64,000 nucleotides of DNA from Paenibacillus soyae (GTDB taxonomy: Bacteria; Bacillota; Bacilli; Paenibacillales; Paenibacillaceae). Numbering within the stretch: the first letter of the stretch is position 1; every line of letters begins with the position of its first letter. The position numbers and the translations under genes were made by a program. Shown piece after piece: positions 8,443-17,259 of this stretch. Location: positions 248,001 to 312,000 of the forward strand of contig NZ_JANIPJ010000002.1 of assembly GCF_024623455.1 (NCBI RefSeq), read 5' to 3'. The notes under the pieces are model-generated. The model searched no databases. It was not told where the DNA came from and saw only the letters and a program-made list of their open reading frames with translations.

Positions 8443-8979
8443 CTTCGCAGGAAGCTTGTAGGTTTCGATTAAATCGGCATCGCGGTCGAACGAATAGAAT
8501 TGATAATAATAGCGGCGAACGCCGTCGCGGATTAATGAATAATACACTTCCCAGACGGGCGATTCGCGCAGCAAGCCCGGCTGCAGCCGAATCATGTCAA
8601 TCTCAGGCTCGTTGGCGTTCTCTGCTTCGAAGCGTGCCCGCACATCCTCTTCCGTCATAACGTCTTCGGCTTCTACGGTAAAGAGCGGCTCGCCTTCGCC
8701 AGTCAGGAACACATAGCTCCGCCGGCCATTCTCATCTTCGCCTTCCGCAATCCAGGTTTTCGATTCCCATACATGCATGAAGAGCTCGTCGACCTCCGAA
8801 ATATCGCCCGTCTGAATAGCGGCCTGACTCATATTCCGTTCAAGCGTCCATTGCGGCTTCTGAATGTCATGGAAATAAAGTCCGAACCAAACAAGGAGAG
8901 TAATCAAGGCGGCCGCCGCGATGATCAGCCAACGCTTCGGCGTCATGAACGGCGGACGTTTCCTCTCGACCGCCCGCAT
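8431..8979 (-). CDS. DUF5590 / YpmB-like membrane-anchored protein
   Basis: Resembles B. subtilis YpmB (DUF5590), function unknown. A basic N-terminus is followed by one transmembrane segment (about residues 16-34, RWLIIAAAALITLLVWFGLYF) and an extracytoplasmic domain of about 145 residues. The TAATG overlap with the upstream mtaD stop implies coupling. B. subtilis also has ypmB close to dinG. The 3' end is part of a terminator stem. Confidence 0.75.
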   Translation of the reverse strand: MRAVERKRPPFMTPKRWLIIAAAALITLLVWFGLYFHDIQKPQWTLERNMSQAAIQTGDISEVDELFMHVWESKTWIAEGEDENGRRSYVFLTGEGEPLFTVEAEDVMTEEDVRARFEAENANEPEIDMIRLQPGLLRESPVWEVYYSLIRDGVRRYYYQFYSFDRDADLIETYKLPAKTGP

Positions 8980-10286
8980 TATCCATTCAGCAGCCGCTCG
9001 AAGCTTGCAGCTGCCTCGTAGCGGATTTTCTCCTCATCCATTTGAGTGCATAGGCCGTCTCTTACGACTTGGCGCCCGTCAACCCATACATGACGAACAT
9101 CGCGTCCGCTCGCGGAGTATACCAAGTGGGAGACGATATCCGTTAGCGGGTACATATGAGGCTGATCCAGATCAATCGCGATAAAATCGGCTTTCCGGCC
9201 TTCCTCAAGCAGGCCGAACGACTCGCCTTGCCATACCGATTGCGCGCCGTAAATCGTCCCGAGCTTCAGCGCTTCCCAAGCCGGTATAACCGTCGGATCG
9301 CCGGAAATTCCTTTGTGGAGCAAGGCTGCGAACCGAATCTCTTCGAACAGGTCCAAGTTGTTATTGCTGGCGGCGCTGTCCGTGCCGAGCGACACTTTCA
9401 CGCCTGCGCGAAGAAGCTCCGGCACTCTGGCGATACCGCTGGCCAGCTTCAAATTGCTGACCGGATTATGCGAGACGGATACGCCGCGCTCCGCCAGCAG
9501 CGCGATTTCGTCATCATTGAGATGAACGGCATGAGCGACAAGCGACGGGCGGGAGAAGAATCCGAGCCGATCGAGATGCTCGACCGGACGAACGCCATAA
9601 TCGCGGACGTTCTGCTCCACTTCCGCGAGCGTCTCCGACATGTGAGTATGAAGAGGCAGATTCATATCGTGCGCCGCCTCCACGAACTTTACGATATAAT
9701 CGGGCGGGCAGGTATACGGCGCATGAGGCGACAGCAGCGTCGTAATTCGGCCATCGGCTCTGCCGTTCCATTCCTTGGCGAACGTAATGGCGTCGTGCAG
9801 CTTCGCTTGCTGCACCTCCTCTGAGCAAAGCCCAATGACGCCGCGCGTCAGAATGCCGCGAATGCCGGCCTGCTCCGTCATTTGCGCAACTTGATCCATA
9901 CGGTCGTACATATCGACAAAAGCCGTTGTTCCCGAGCGAAGCATCTCCACAATCGCCAGAGCGCTGCCGGCCCGCGTATCCGCGTCGACATATTTGCCTT
10001 CCATCGGCCACATCTTCTCCTGAAGCCATACTTGAAGGTTCTGATCGTCGGAATAGCCGCGCAGAAGCGACATCGCCGCGTGCCCATGCGTGTTGACCAA
10101 TCCCGGCATAAAAGCAAGCCGGCTGCCATTTAGCTTCTTCACGTCCGGGGCGAGCTGCTCCGGCTTCGGCGCTTCTTCCCCGATATATGTAATGCGATCG
10201 TCCGTGACGACCATATGGCCCTTCACGGTGCGCCTGTCGTCGTTCATCGTGACGAACAACCCGTTCTCAATCCATAGCTGATTCAT
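8979..10286 (-). CDS. mtaD: 5-methylthioadenosine / S-adenosylhomocysteine deaminase
   Basis: Amidohydrolase predicted to deaminate 5'-methylthioadenosine and S-adenosylhomocysteine to the inosyl forms. Metal and substrate motifs are in order: GLVNTHGHAAMSLLRG, PHAPYTCP, HTHMSET, AHAVHLN and GTDSAASNNNLD. The start at 10286 (MNQLWIENG) has AAGGGGA at the right spacing; the frame extends to 10322 without such support. It overlaps the end of rex by 20 bases and the ypmB-like gene by one. Guanine deaminase-type or related substrates cannot be excluded, but the family pattern fits MtaD well. Confidence 0.82.
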   Translation of the reverse strand: MNQLWIENGLFVTMNDDRRTVKGHMVVTDDRITYIGEEAPKPEQLAPDVKKLNGSRLAFMPGLVNTHGHAAMSLLRGYSDDQNLQVWLQEKMWPMEGKYVDADTRAGSALAIVEMLRSGTTAFVDMYDRMDQVAQMTEQAGIRGILTRGVIGLCSEEVQQAKLHDAITFAKEWNGRADGRITTLLSPHAPYTCPPDYIVKFVEAAHDMNLPLHTHMSETLAEVEQNVRDYGVRPVEHLDRLGFFSRPSLVAHAVHLNDDEIALLAERGVSVSHNPVSNLKLASGIARVPELLRAGVKVSLGTDSAASNNNLDLFEEIRFAALLHKGISGDPTVIPAWEALKLGTIYGAQSVWQGESFGLLEEGRKADFIAIDLDQPHMYPLTDIVSHLVYSASGRDVRHVWVDGRQVVRDGLCTQMDEEKIRYEAAASFERLLNG

Positions 10287-10941
10287 CTCTGTCCCCTTCC
10301 TCATTCTCTCCGTCGTCTTCATGATTCAAATAATAGGCTAAGCTAAGCAGCTCGCGAGTAAAATCGGCGTTGTGAATGCGGACTTCCTCCGGGACCCGCA
10401 GAATGGCCGGCGCGAAGTTCAGAATGCCTTCCACCCCTGCGGCAATAAACTGGTTCGCGACGTTCTGCGCCTCGTACGCCGGCACCGTTATAATGCCGAT
10501 CCGTATGTTCTGCTCCTCCACGACCTCCGTCAGCTCGTTCATTGGCTGAACGACCAAATTATTGATGTTCGTGCCGATCTTATCGGGATGGATGTCGAAC
10601 ACGGCCGTTATTTTCATATTGTCCTTTGAATATTTATTGTAATTGCACAAAGCATGGCCGAGGTTGCCCGCTCCGACAAGCGCGACCTTGATCGTTTGGT
10701 TCACTTTCAGAATTTGTCTGATCTTCTCGATCAAGTAGATGACGTCGTAACCGATCCCCTTCCGGCCGAACTCTCCGAAATAAGCCAGATCCTTCCGTAT
10801 TTGAGCCGGATTCAGATCCAGCTTCACGCCAAGCTCCTGGGACGAAACCGTCTGAATCTCCCTGCTGTGAAGCTCGTTCAGCACCTGCAGATAGATGGGC
10901 AGGCGCCTGACTACCGCTTCCGATATTTTGGCTTGCTTCAT
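10267..10941 (-). CDS. rex: redox-sensing transcriptional repressor Rex
   Basis: Rex senses the NADH/NAD+ ratio and represses fermentation and respiration genes. The N-terminal winged helix (residues about 5-75: AVVRRLPIYLQVLNEL, SSQELGVKLDLNPAQIRKDLAYFG) is followed by a Rossmann domain with VGAGNLGHAL and a C-terminal swapping helix (FTRELLSLAYYL). The 224 residues include an acidic tail (EDDGENEEGDRDE). It starts six bases after dinG and overlaps mtaD, so it appears to be in the same transcript as both. Confidence 0.96.
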   Translation of the reverse strand: MKQAKISEAVVRRLPIYLQVLNELHSREIQTVSSQELGVKLDLNPAQIRKDLAYFGEFGRKGIGYDVIYLIEKIRQILKVNQTIKVALVGAGNLGHALCNYNKYSKDNMKITAVFDIHPDKIGTNINNLVVQPMNELTEVVEEQNIRIGIITVPAYEAQNVANQFIAAGVEGILNFAPAILRVPEEVRIHNADFTRELLSLAYYLNHEDDGENEEGDRDESAMD

Positions 10942-10947
10942 GGGAAC

Positions 10948-13845
10948 CTACTCCTCCTTCGTAAGGGTCGCGGTTTGTTCGCCTGCACGCGTCCCAGAGT
11001 ATCCGCTCGACAGCCATTCCTGCATTCTTGGCACCATTTGATCCGTATGCATCGTCTCGATCTTAGGCCCCGGGAGGGAATAGAGGAAATGCTTGCCGTA
11101 ATACGTATCGATGACGCGCGTGTCGTACAGAATGACGATGCCTTTGTCCCGGGCCGTGCGGACGAGCCTGCCAAAACCTTGCTTAAAGCGGATCACTGCC
11201 TGAGGGATGGACAGCTTCATGAACGGGTTCTGCTTCTGCCTCTGCAGCAGCTCCGATTTCGCTTCGACAAGCGGATGGTTCGGCGGCTGGAACGGCAGGC
11301 GGACGATGGCCAGACATACTAGCCCTTCCCCGGGAATATCCACGCCTTCCCAGAAGCTGCTCGTGCCGAGCAGAACGGTTTCGGGCTGCTGCAGAAATCT
11401 TCTCGTCAGCTTCGTCCGGTTGCTGCTGTCAATCCCTTGACCGAGCAACCCGATCCCTCTGGCGTCCAGATGAGCCTTCAGCGGATCGTAAACCTGCTTC
11501 AGCATTTTGTAGGACGTGAACAGCACCAGCATCCGGCCTTTGGTCATGGCGGCGGCATCCGCTAAGGATCCGACGAGCTTCTCCAGATAGGCGTCATCCA
11601 CGTTAGCGCCTTTGAGCACCGGGAAGTCGCGCGGAATGACGACAAGCGCCTGTTCCCTGTAATGGAAGGGAGAGGGCAGAAGCACCGTTCGCAGTTTCCC
11701 TTGTTGCTCATATCCGACGAGGCCCAGCTGCTCCTCCGCGTATTGGAAGTTTTTCTGCACGGTGAGAGTGGCGGACGTCAGAATGATACTGTCCTTCGCG
11801 TCGAAGAAATGCTTCTGCAGCTGAGTACTGACGTCAACCGGGGCGCCGAAGAGCTGCAGCGACCGATGACGGTACGCGGAGCTGGCTTCGATCCAATAAA
11901 CGAAATGAATATCCTCCAGCTTGATGATGATGCGCAGTTCATCCTTCACCCGATTCAAATCCCGTATAGCCCCGTTCAGATCCGTGATCTGAGCTTGAAC
12001 GGATAGATCGTCGACGCGGTCCTTCACATCGTTCATCATTTTCTCCACCGACTTCGTGACGCGGGTAAGCTCTACGTATATATTATTTTCGACCGTCAGA
12101 ACATCCTCCCAGTCCTTCGGAAGCATGCCGGAATGAAGGCGCTTCACAAGCGCTCCGCCTTCGCTTACGCTGTCCGAAGCGTTCGCAACGAATCCGTAGA
12201 GCAGCTCGAACAGCTTATCCCAATGCTCTTTGATCTCCTGGAAGACGGGGATGACCGTATCGATGGTCTCCACCCATGATTGTACATGGTCGTCGCCTTC
12301 CTGCTGCAGCTTAAGCCGAAGCGCCGGCAGCAGCCCGGAACGGCTGTCCCGAAACAATCTTTGCGATGCTTGTACCAGGGTGAAATAATGAACGCTTAGT
12401 CCCAAATGCTTGCCGGCGACCTCTTCGACGTGATGCGCTTCGTCGATGACGAGGTGGCTGTAGGACGGCAATAAACGGTGATCCGCTTGCACGTCGGTGA
12501 ACAGCATCGAGTGATTCGTAATGCAAACATCGGCTATATTCGATTCGTGTTTCGCCCGATGATAGTAGCAGCGCTTGAACCAAGGGCAAGCCCGGTTGAG
12601 GCAGGAATCCGCGTCGCTGGCCACCGTCGCCCAAAATTCGGGTCCCCGGTTGCCGAAATTCAGCTCTTCTTGATCCCCGGTCTCTGTTTCGCTAAGCCAC
12701 ACGACCATCTGGGCGGCCGTTATCGGATCTTCTATAGGCGCAACCATGTCCTGCGCGTTCAGCTTGCCTTCGAATTTGCGCATGCAAAGATAATTGCCTC
12801 TTCCTTTGAAGATCGAAGCTTTGAACGGAAAAGGAAGAACCTCGCCAAGGAGCGGCAAATCGCGTTGTCTAAGCTGCTCCTGCAAATTGATCGTGTGCGT
12901 GCTGACGACGATTTTGCTGTTCGATTGAACGCTGTAATATAAGGCTGGAATCAAATAACCAAGCGATTTGCCCGTCCCCGTGCCCGCTTCGATCAGCAAA
13001 TGCTTATCTTCCGACATCGCCGCGTACACTTCCCGGAACATGGCGCTTTGCGATTCCCGTTCTTCGTACTGCTCGAATTTGGCTTGGAAACGTTCCTTGA
13101 TGCCTGCCAAATAATCCTCGAACGTAACACCGTCGAGCGGGTTGACGGATCCTTCTTCTCTCGGCGTTTTATCCTCATTCCATTCCTTCGCTCTTAAAGC
13201 GAATTGGCGGTAATAATCAAACTCGGCCGATTCGAAAACGGTGCTTTGCTCGATCCACGTCTCGTTCTGCTTTAAATACCAGTGCAGGTCTTTGCTCTCG
13301 TCGATTAACGCAGAGAGCCGCTGCGCGGTCAGCAGCGGCAAGGAGCGAAGCTTTTTCGTTATTTCGATAAAGATGAGTGCGGTAGCCATCGCATCGCTGT
13401 CGGCTTGATGGTGCTGATGACCGTCTATGCCGAACTGCTCGGCTACGGCGCCGAGCTGATACGTGGTTATGGAAGGATAGAAGATACGCAGAAGCTCGAC
13501 CGTATCCAGTCTGCGGCCCGTAAAATGCATATAACCGCAACGATCCAGCGCCTGATTAAGAAAACCGGCGTCGAACCCGACGTTATGGGCTACGAGCACG
13601 GCTTCGTCAAGCAACGGAATCAGATCAAGCAGGACATCGTTCAGCTCCGGCGCGTTCTTCACCATCTCTTCGGTAATTCCCGTCAAGCCTGTAATAAATG
13701 TAGGAATAGGAACCGTCGGTTTCACGAATGAACTATACGTCTTCACGATATCCAGTTGTTCATCTACGATGACGACGCCTACTTGAAGGATGTCATCATC
13801 CGCGCCATGGCCCGTCGTTTCCAAATCCAATACGGCAAATTTCAT
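10948..13845 (-). CDS. dinG: DinG-family helicase with N-terminal 3'-5' exonuclease domain
   Basis: Firmicute-type fusion of a DnaQ-like exonuclease (residues about 1-170, first acidic motif in VLDLETTGHG) and an XPD/DinG superfamily 2 helicase. The helicase part shows EAGTGTGKSLGY (Walker A), VIDEAHHVEEV (DEAH box) and GTSSFWEGVDIPG plus QGFGRLVR near the C-terminus. Between motifs I and II are Cys residues in GNYLCMRK and CLNRACPWFKRC, spaced C-x4-C-x5-C like the iron-sulfur ligands of E. coli DinG. Length of 965 residues is normal for the fusion. It precedes rex by six bases and follows a TPR gene. Confidence 0.93.
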   Translation of the reverse strand: MKFAVLDLETTGHGADDDILQVGVVIVDEQLDIVKTYSSFVKPTVPIPTFITGLTGITEEMVKNAPELNDVLLDLIPLLDEAVLVAHNVGFDAGFLNQALDRCGYMHFTGRRLDTVELLRIFYPSITTYQLGAVAEQFGIDGHQHHQADSDAMATALIFIEITKKLRSLPLLTAQRLSALIDESKDLHWYLKQNETWIEQSTVFESAEFDYYRQFALRAKEWNEDKTPREEGSVNPLDGVTFEDYLAGIKERFQAKFEQYEERESQSAMFREVYAAMSEDKHLLIEAGTGTGKSLGYLIPALYYSVQSNSKIVVSTHTINLQEQLRQRDLPLLGEVLPFPFKASIFKGRGNYLCMRKFEGKLNAQDMVAPIEDPITAAQMVVWLSETETGDQEELNFGNRGPEFWATVASDADSCLNRACPWFKRCYYHRAKHESNIADVCITNHSMLFTDVQADHRLLPSYSHLVIDEAHHVEEVAGKHLGLSVHYFTLVQASQRLFRDSRSGLLPALRLKLQQEGDDHVQSWVETIDTVIPVFQEIKEHWDKLFELLYGFVANASDSVSEGGALVKRLHSGMLPKDWEDVLTVENNIYVELTRVTKSVEKMMNDVKDRVDDLSVQAQITDLNGAIRDLNRVKDELRIIIKLEDIHFVYWIEASSAYRHRSLQLFGAPVDVSTQLQKHFFDAKDSIILTSATLTVQKNFQYAEEQLGLVGYEQQGKLRTVLLPSPFHYREQALVVIPRDFPVLKGANVDDAYLEKLVGSLADAAAMTKGRMLVLFTSYKMLKQVYDPLKAHLDARGIGLLGQGIDSSNRTKLTRRFLQQPETVLLGTSSFWEGVDIPGEGLVCLAIVRLPFQPPNHPLVEAKSELLQRQKQNPFMKLSIPQAVIRFKQGFGRLVRTARDKGIVILYDTRVIDTYYGKHFLYSLPGPKIETMHTDQMVPRMQEWLSSGYSGTRAGEQTATLTKEE

Positions 13846-13860
13846 TGATTTCCGATCCTC

Positions 13861-14616
13861 TCACAAACAGCACAGCTCCGTGCTACCAAAATATAACGAT
13901 AATTGCCCGGGTGTCTCTTGACAAGACTTTAAATTATTCAGGGAATCCGTAAAGCTAGGGTATACTTCGTATGCCTTGCGGAACAGCTTCTCCGCCTGCG
14001 CCATATTCATGTGCACGGCATGAATGCACCCAAGGGCATTATAGCCCAAAGCCAGCCATTTCGGGAAGTCCGACAATTCGATCAGCAATTGAAAATGGCG
14101 TTTGGCTTCCTGCCAATTCTGCATGTGCATCTGGCTCATGCCCAGAAACAGCCGGGCCAAATTGCATTCGGGCGCAACCTTAATGGCATCTTGGAACAAC
14201 GCCGCGGCTTCAGAAAACATAAATAATTTATAATAGCCTTGACCTTGATTAATGAACGCCGCGACTTCTTCCGGAATGGTAAGATCGGCCATGTTGCATA
14301 CAGACTTATCGATCGCTTTCGCAGGCTTCTCGACGTCAAGCTTTGGCAGAACGCCAGCTTGGCCGGAATCGCCTGCCTGGCTGAACATGTCAGCAGACGT
14401 ACCAAGGGACGGCAGCTCGTCTGGACCGAACTGGTCTTGGAAATCCGCAACCTTCTCCTCGAATTCCAGCCATTGCTCGATAAAATTGTCGCTGATTTTT
14501 TTGAGCTCGCCGATTTGCTGCAAATAAAATTGTCGCTCCTGATCGCTTGCTTGTGGGAATTGCTTCGAGATCCCGTCAAGCATTTCGTTCATCGAAGTGA
14601 ACATATGCTGAAACAT
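13861..14616 (-). CDS. tetratricopeptide repeat protein
   Basis: Probably a protein-interaction scaffold; no specific function recognised. The N-terminal 60 residues are helical and charged (MNEMLDGISKQFPQ, FIEQWLEFEEKV), followed by a Gly/Ser-rich linker and three or four TPR-like helix pairs from about residue 120 (GQGYYKLFMFSEAAALFQDAI, LARLFLGMSQMHMQNWQEAK, LGYNALGCIHAVHMNMAQA). No signal peptide. It is the first gene of the run leading into dinG, rex, mtaD and ypmB-like, all closely spaced. Confidence 0.8.
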   Translation of the reverse strand: MFQHMFTSMNEMLDGISKQFPQASDQERQFYLQQIGELKKISDNFIEQWLEFEEKVADFQDQFGPDELPSLGTSADMFSQAGDSGQAGVLPKLDVEKPAKAIDKSVCNMADLTIPEEVAAFINQGQGYYKLFMFSEAAALFQDAIKVAPECNLARLFLGMSQMHMQNWQEAKRHFQLLIELSDFPKWLALGYNALGCIHAVHMNMAQAEKLFRKAYEVYPSFTDSLNNLKSCQETPGQLSLYFGSTELCCL

Positions 14617-14736
14617 GCCGCATCCCGCCTTCGCTTTTGATTAAGGAGTGATACGGTCATTTTTTGTTTGCACGCGGTTTTTCATACGGCATCCCAATCG
14701 TTACATAAGGCAGGGATGATGCGACCAAGGCATATG

Positions 14737-15120
14737 TTACAGAATGGTCGCGTGCAGCTCTTCTTTTAGCATTTGGACCGGTTTGTTGCCGCTATCCAAA
14801 ATCGTAATGGTCGGTTTGTGCGTTCTGGCTTCTTCGTTCGTCATCATGGCGTAGGATATGATAATAACCGTGTCGCCGGGCTGCACGAGTCTAGCTGCCG
14901 CGCCGTTGAGGCAAATAACGCCGGAACCTCTCGCTCCCGTTATGACGTACGTCTCGAATCGCGCGCCGTTGTTGTTGTTCACGATCTGCACCTTCTCGTT
15001 CTCGAGAAGATCGGCGGCATCCATCAGGTCCTCGTCGATCGTAATGCTTCCTACATAGTTCAGGTTCGCTTCCGTCACCGTCGCGCGGTGCAGCTTGGAT
15101 TTCATCATGGTTCTAAACAT
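14737..15120 (-). CDS. panD: aspartate 1-decarboxylase proenzyme
   Basis: Makes beta-alanine from aspartate for pantothenate synthesis. The Gly24-Ser25 autocleavage site that generates the pyruvoyl group is in NYVGSITID, and Lys9 and Tyr22 are in place. Length of 127 residues is standard. Its start overlaps the end of panC by eight bases, completing panBCD. No clear intrinsic terminator was seen in the 120 bases before the TPR gene. Confidence 0.97.
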   Translation of the reverse strand: MFRTMMKSKLHRATVTEANLNYVGSITIDEDLMDAADLLENEKVQIVNNNNGARFETYVITGARGSGVICLNGAAARLVQPGDTVIIISYAMMTNEEARTHKPTITILDSGNKPVQMLKEELHATIL

Positions 15121-15997
15121 GGCTTACACCTCCGGTAGGTTGATACAGGCTGTTGTCGATTAATCGGGTCGTTCCGAACTTGACGGCCATGGCCAGAATA
15201 ACGGAGCCGTTCAGCTGGTCCGTCCTTTCCGTCGCGGCGATTTCCTCCAAGGAAGGAAACTTGAGCAATTCGACATAATCGATCACCGCGTCCTTTGCTC
15301 CCTTAATATGATCCTTGACCCGATCAAGAAGTCGCCTGGCCGTCATACCCGGCTCCCGGATCCACTCTTCGGCCAAGGTCAGCGACTGGGATAATACGAC
15401 CGCCTGAGCGCGCTGCTCCGCGGACAAATAAACGTTGCGCGAGCTTAGCGCAAGTCCATCCGGCTCCCGGACGGTCGGACATGGCACGATTTCCAAATCG
15501 AAATTCAAATCTTGGACGAGCTGCTCGATTACGGCAACCTGCTGCGCATCCTTCATCCCGAAGTAGGCGCGGTCTGGCTGGACAAGATGGAACAGCTTGC
15601 TTACGACAAGTCCTACGCCGTCGAAGTGGCCGGGTCTGGAAGCGCCGCATAAGCGGGTCGTAATGCTGCTCACCATGACGCTCGTAAGCGGTTTGTGCGG
15701 GTACATCTCCTGAACGGTCGGCAGAAACACGATATCGATTCCGCACTGTTCCGCAAGCGCCGTATCCCGCTCCTCGTCTCTCGGATACCGGTCCAGATCT
15801 TCGGTAGGCCCGAACTGCATCGGATTGACGAAGATGCTGAGCACCGCTATATCGTTATTGGCTTTTGCTTCCCTCATTAAGCTGGCATGCCCTTCGTGCA
15901 AATAGCCCATCGTCGGGACGAAGCCGACGGACTTGCCTTCTTTTCTAAGCTCGCGAAGCTGCTGCTTCAAATCGTTTATCGTGCGGCAGATGATCAT
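15113..15997 (-). CDS. panC: pantothenate synthetase
   Basis: ATP-dependent ligase joining pantoate and beta-alanine. The nucleotidyl-transferase signature [17 protein letters not shown] is at residues 25-41 with the HxGH motif; [27 protein letters not shown] and the C-terminal KMSKS-like ALSSRNVYL follow. It is 294 residues and overlaps panB by four bases and panD by eight. Confidence 0.97.
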   Translation of the reverse strand: MIICRTINDLKQQLRELRKEGKSVGFVPTMGYLHEGHASLMREAKANNDIAVLSIFVNPMQFGPTEDLDRYPRDEERDTALAEQCGIDIVFLPTVQEMYPHKPLTSVMVSSITTRLCGASRPGHFDGVGLVVSKLFHLVQPDRAYFGMKDAQQVAVIEQLVQDLNFDLEIVPCPTVREPDGLALSSRNVYLSAEQRAQAVVLSQSLTLAEEWIREPGMTARRLLDRVKDHIKGAKDAVIDYVELLKFPSLEEIAATERTDQLNGSVILAMAVKFGTTRLIDNSLYQPTGGVSHV

Positions 15998-16911
15998 TTT
16001 ACCGGGACTCCATTCTTCTGTTCATGACTTCTGCCCTGCTCCGGGGAATTCGGTTGCCCCGCTGCGCCGCCGTATAGCGAGCTTGTCGTCGAGGAGGACG
16101 TATGAGGCTGGAACACATGCTCCTCCGCCGGGAATTGTCCCGTCTTCACATCGTTTACATAGGATTCGATCGCGCCGCGGATCGTCGTTCCGATATCGGC
16201 GTATGTTTTTACGAATTTTTTCTCAAAATATGGAGAAGCGTACTGCAGCAAGTCATGGTACACGAGCACTTGACCGTCGCAGCCTCTGCCCGCGCCAATT
16301 CCAATCGTCGGAATCGTCAGCTTCTGGCTTATGGCTTCCGCTACCGGCTCCGTGACAAGCTCGAGCACGATGCTGAACGCGCCGGCCGCTTCAAGGGCCA
16401 GAGCGTCGTCAAGCAGCCGCTGCGCGTCCTTATCCAGCTTGCCCTGCACTTTGTAGCCGCCCAGCTGGTGAACGGATTGCGGAGTCAGGCCGATGTGACC
16501 CATTACGGGAATGCCCGCTTTTACCAGTGCTTTGACATCATCCGCGATTTCCGCTCCGCCTTCCAGCTTCACCGCTTGAGCGCCGCCTTGCTGCATGATT
16601 TTGGCCGCGTTCGTTAACGTCGCTTCGCGGCTTGCGCCGTACGTCATGAACGGCATATCCGCTACGATGAACGTGCTTGCGGCTGCCCTTGCGACGGCGC
16701 GGGTATGATAGATTATATCGTCAATCGTGACGGGTATCGTTGTTTCGTATCCGAGCACCACGTTCCCGAGGGAGTCTCCCACCAAGATCACGTCAATGCC
16801 CGCTTCTTCGGCAAGCTTCGCCGACGGATAATCATAAGCCGTCAGCACGGAAATCGCATTGCGCTCCTGCTTCATCTTCTGAAGGGAGTTAATCGTCAGT
16901 CGTTTCCTCAT
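15994..16911 (-). CDS. panB: 3-methyl-2-oxobutanoate hydroxymethyltransferase
   Basis: First committed step of pantothenate synthesis, transferring a hydroxymethyl group to ketoisovalerate. Motifs are LTAYDYPSAKLAEEAG, VGDSLGNVVLGY, VADMPFMTY, GIPVMGHIGLTPQ and TIGIGAGRGCDGQVLV. The C-terminal 35 residues after ENVFQPH-like sequence are a low-complexity Ser/Thr/Gly-rich tail longer than in many homologues (305 residues in all). AAAGGAGATG precedes the start. First gene of panBCD, behind a leader that carries an intrinsic terminator. Confidence 0.97.
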   Translation of the reverse strand: MRKRLTINSLQKMKQERNAISVLTAYDYPSAKLAEEAGIDVILVGDSLGNVVLGYETTIPVTIDDIIYHTRAVARAAASTFIVADMPFMTYGASREATLTNAAKIMQQGGAQAVKLEGGAEIADDVKALVKAGIPVMGHIGLTPQSVHQLGGYKVQGKLDKDAQRLLDDALALEAAGAFSIVLELVTEPVAEAISQKLTIPTIGIGAGRGCDGQVLVYHDLLQYASPYFEKKFVKTYADIGTTIRGAIESYVNDVKTGQFPAEEHVFQPHTSSSTTSSLYGGAAGQPNSPEQGRSHEQKNGVPVK

Positions 16912-17177
16912 CCGCTTTCATCTCCTTTGATTGTGTTCCTCGCACGCCTGCCGGCTTACCGAATTGCAGCGTTTTTTTTGAACACTTCCATACAACATAG
17001 TGTAAACACAAAAAAACCTTTTAGCCGCTGCTAAAAAGGTTCCCGGAGAGAAAAGGATACTGCTCGCGGTTCCTTCTGTCTCGGTCCCTTCGGCTCAGAG
17101 CAGAGTGCGAAACACCAATATGGCCAACCGGACTTTCATTATCAGTGCAGCTTCACGGGGGAATACCGCCTGATAAT
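16912..17177 (-). promoter_or_regulatory. panB leader with candidate attenuator or pan-type RNA element
   Basis: Untranslated stretch between birA and panB. In minus-strand order it holds a possible promoter (TTTACG 17204-17209, TACACT 17181-17186, 17-base spacer); a hairpin with perfect 8-bp arms ATTATCAG/CTGATAAT (17138-17177); a 6-bp pairing GAGCAG/CTGCTC (17060-17103) enclosing two adjacent similar units GAAGGGACCGAGACA and GAAGGAACCGCGAGCA (17061-17091); and then an intrinsic terminator about 70 bases before panB-coding DNA. Leaders of panB operons in several phyla carry the structured pan RNA motif; whether this one matches it needs a covariance search. Confidence 0.55.
17009..17041 (-). 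terminator. intrinsic terminator inside the panB leader
   Basis: On the minus strand AACCTTTTTAGC pairs with GCTAAAAGGTT across AGCG and is followed by a run of seven T residues. It lies about 100 bases upstream of the panB start, so it would stop transcription before the operon unless read through. Confidence 0.9.
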
Positions 17178-17212
17178 TGTAGTGTAACAAAAAAGGGTCG
17201 TTTCGTAAATGC

Positions 17213-17232
17213 TGCCGCGCCAAGGCGCGGCA
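17213..17232. repeat. GC-rich perfect palindrome after birA
   Basis: TGCCGCGCC and GGCGCGGCA flank an AA/TT dinucleotide. It lies 28 bases after the birA stop. Without a T-run directly behind it, it may be a weak terminator or an mRNA 3' end of the dapB-birA operon. Confidence 0.55.
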
Positions 17233-17259
17233 ACTATCATTACGTCAATGCGAGAGAAA

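Noticed and set aside
17041..17103. T-box riboswitch in the panB leader
   Set aside because: GGAACCGCG resembles the T-box end, but the UGGN tRNA-pairing bulge and a recognisable Stem I are missing.
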